Source of the DNA: Sphingomonas adhaesiva
GTDB taxonomy: Bacteria; Pseudomonadota; Alphaproteobacteria; Sphingomonadales; Sphingomonadaceae
Direction of reading: 5' to 3'
Assembly: GCF_002374855.1 (NCBI RefSeq)
Contig: NZ_NWVC01000007.1
Location: 62,001 to 126,000 of the forward strand
Length of the DNA stretch: 64,000 bases
Under the pieces are notes generated by a model that saw only the letters and a list, made by a program, of their open reading frames with translations, was not told where the DNA came from and did no database searches. Positions 63,517 to 64,000 of this stretch are shown piece after piece; position 1 is the stretch's first letter; each line of letters opens with the position of its first letter. A program made the translations under genes and the position numbers.

Positions 63517-64000
63517 ATGCTCCGTCGCCTTGCTCCCGTCCTGCTTGTGGCGCTGGCCGCCTGCCAGCAGCAGACCGAACCCGTAGCGAACGTGGCCACG
63601 CCCACGCCCGCCGCAACCCCGTCACCTTCGGCCAGCCCGACCGCGCCCGAAGCGATGGCGCGCTATGTCGATCATTATCCCTATGAGGCGGTCGGCGCGA
63701 CGAGCTTCCTGGGCGATCCGTTGGTGAAGGCGGCCGTCGCCGCCGCGGTGCCGGACGAGGCGGTACGCGACGGCGTGCTAAGCAACGAGGCGGTCGCGAC
63801 GCCGATCGTGATGCGGGACGGACGGGTGCTCGCCTGGGGTTGCGAGCCGCACAATTGCGGCCCGCACAACTGGTCGATCGCGATCACGCCGGACGGCAAG
63901 CGCGCGGCGGTCTGCTATTACGATCAGGACGCCAAGGCGGCGCGCTGGTACCCCGAGGGCGCCGGGCCGAATCCCGACAGCGGCTGCCCCTCGGGCGACT
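63517..64000 (+). CDS. Lipoprotein with an Ivy-like CxPHxC motif (3' end beyond the window)
   Basis: An incomplete gene, 161 codons seen. The signal ends in a lipobox LAAC (Cys16). A Pro/Thr/Ala linker is followed by a soluble domain with WGCEPHNCGPHNWSIAITPD, and YYDQDAKAARWYPEG. The CxPHxC stretch closely resembles the CKPHDC motif of Ivy-type vertebrate lysozyme inhibitors. Two further cysteines could pair. An inhibitory role is inferred; the rest of the gene would be needed. It starts 16 bases after the GntR stop. Confidence 0.65.
   Translation, partial: MLRRLAPVLLVALAACQQQTEPVANVATPTPAATPSPSASPTAPEAMARYVDHYPYEAVGATSFLGDPLVKAAVAAAVPDEAVRDGVLSNEAVATPIVMRDGRVLAWGCEPHNCGPHNWSIAITPDGKRAAVCYYDQDAKAARWYPEGAGPNPDSGCPSGD

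Overview
The window reads as chromosomal DNA of a high-GC alphaproteobacterium, most likely a Sphingomonas-like member of the Sphingomonadales. The support is gene order (lepB-acpS-pdxJ-pyrE divergent from ctaC-ctaD; ctaB, a 45-aa gene, ctaG, ctaE, a DUF983 gene and SURF1; rlmN with an IalB-like gene and a histidine phosphatase), the aa3-type oxidase set, dense translational coupling (ATGA, GTGA, TGATG, TTGA junctions) and two dispersed palindromic repeat families. I see no rRNA, tRNA, transposase, phage gene or CRISPR array. I call about 66 genes, including one that runs off the right edge.

Layout. 0.2-4 kb (minus): AI-2E-type permease, signal peptidase I, ACP synthase, PdxJ and PyrE. 4.2-7.1 kb (plus): cytochrome c oxidase subunits II and I, closed by a textbook terminator. 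7.4-13 kb (plus): an L,D-transpeptidase, a GNAT protein, an epoxide-hydrolase-like enzyme and a DUF1800/DUF1501 secreted pair, which separate ctaCD from the rest of the oxidase genes. 13-16.6 kb (plus): heme O synthase, a 45-aa membrane protein, CtaG, subunit III, a DUF983 protein and SURF1. 17-25.9 kb: a molybdopterin oxidoreductase with its cytochrome b, a flavin-reductase-like protein, a TSUP permease, a soluble PAS/chemotaxis-signalling protein, RlmN, an IalB-like protein, a phosphatase, an outer-membrane barrel and DnaN.

26.2-27.5 kb: a translationally coupled YqcI/YcgG-DUF1989 pair, the best candidate here for an undescribed small pathway (guanidino or arginine-like N-oxygenation plus deimination). 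27.5-35.7 kb: acyl-CoA and alcohol catabolism (two SDRs, an enoyl-CoA hydratase, a paired acyl-CoA dehydrogenase) flanking fdhD and an FdhF/YdeP oxidoreductase. The hydratase and the SDR/dehydrogenase operon share an ATAAC-N4-GTTAT palindrome, which suggests one regulator. 36-40.5 kb: MgtC, a lipoprotein with a YcbB-type L,D-transpeptidase, and a GNAT with a nitronate-monooxygenase-like enzyme. 40.7-44.6 kb: a coupled trehalose unit (OtsB, GH15, OtsA). 44.8-48.5 kb: a TonB receptor and an MscS channel.

48.8-52 kb: tyrosine/homogentisate catabolism (HppD, HmgA, a Rieske protein); hppD has a promoter with an overlapping operator. 52-55 kb: malate synthase G divergent from a LysR regulator. 55-62.4 kb (minus): feruloyl-CoA-synthase-like and acyl-CoA ligases, an ACAD10/11-like dehydrogenase, an NnrU-like membrane protein and a POT peptide transporter with an extra periplasmic insert. 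62.5-64 kb (plus): a nitroreductase, a GntR regulator and a lipoprotein with an Ivy-like CxPHxC motif, cut by the right edge. Most long frames opposite these genes are high-GC shadows and were left out.
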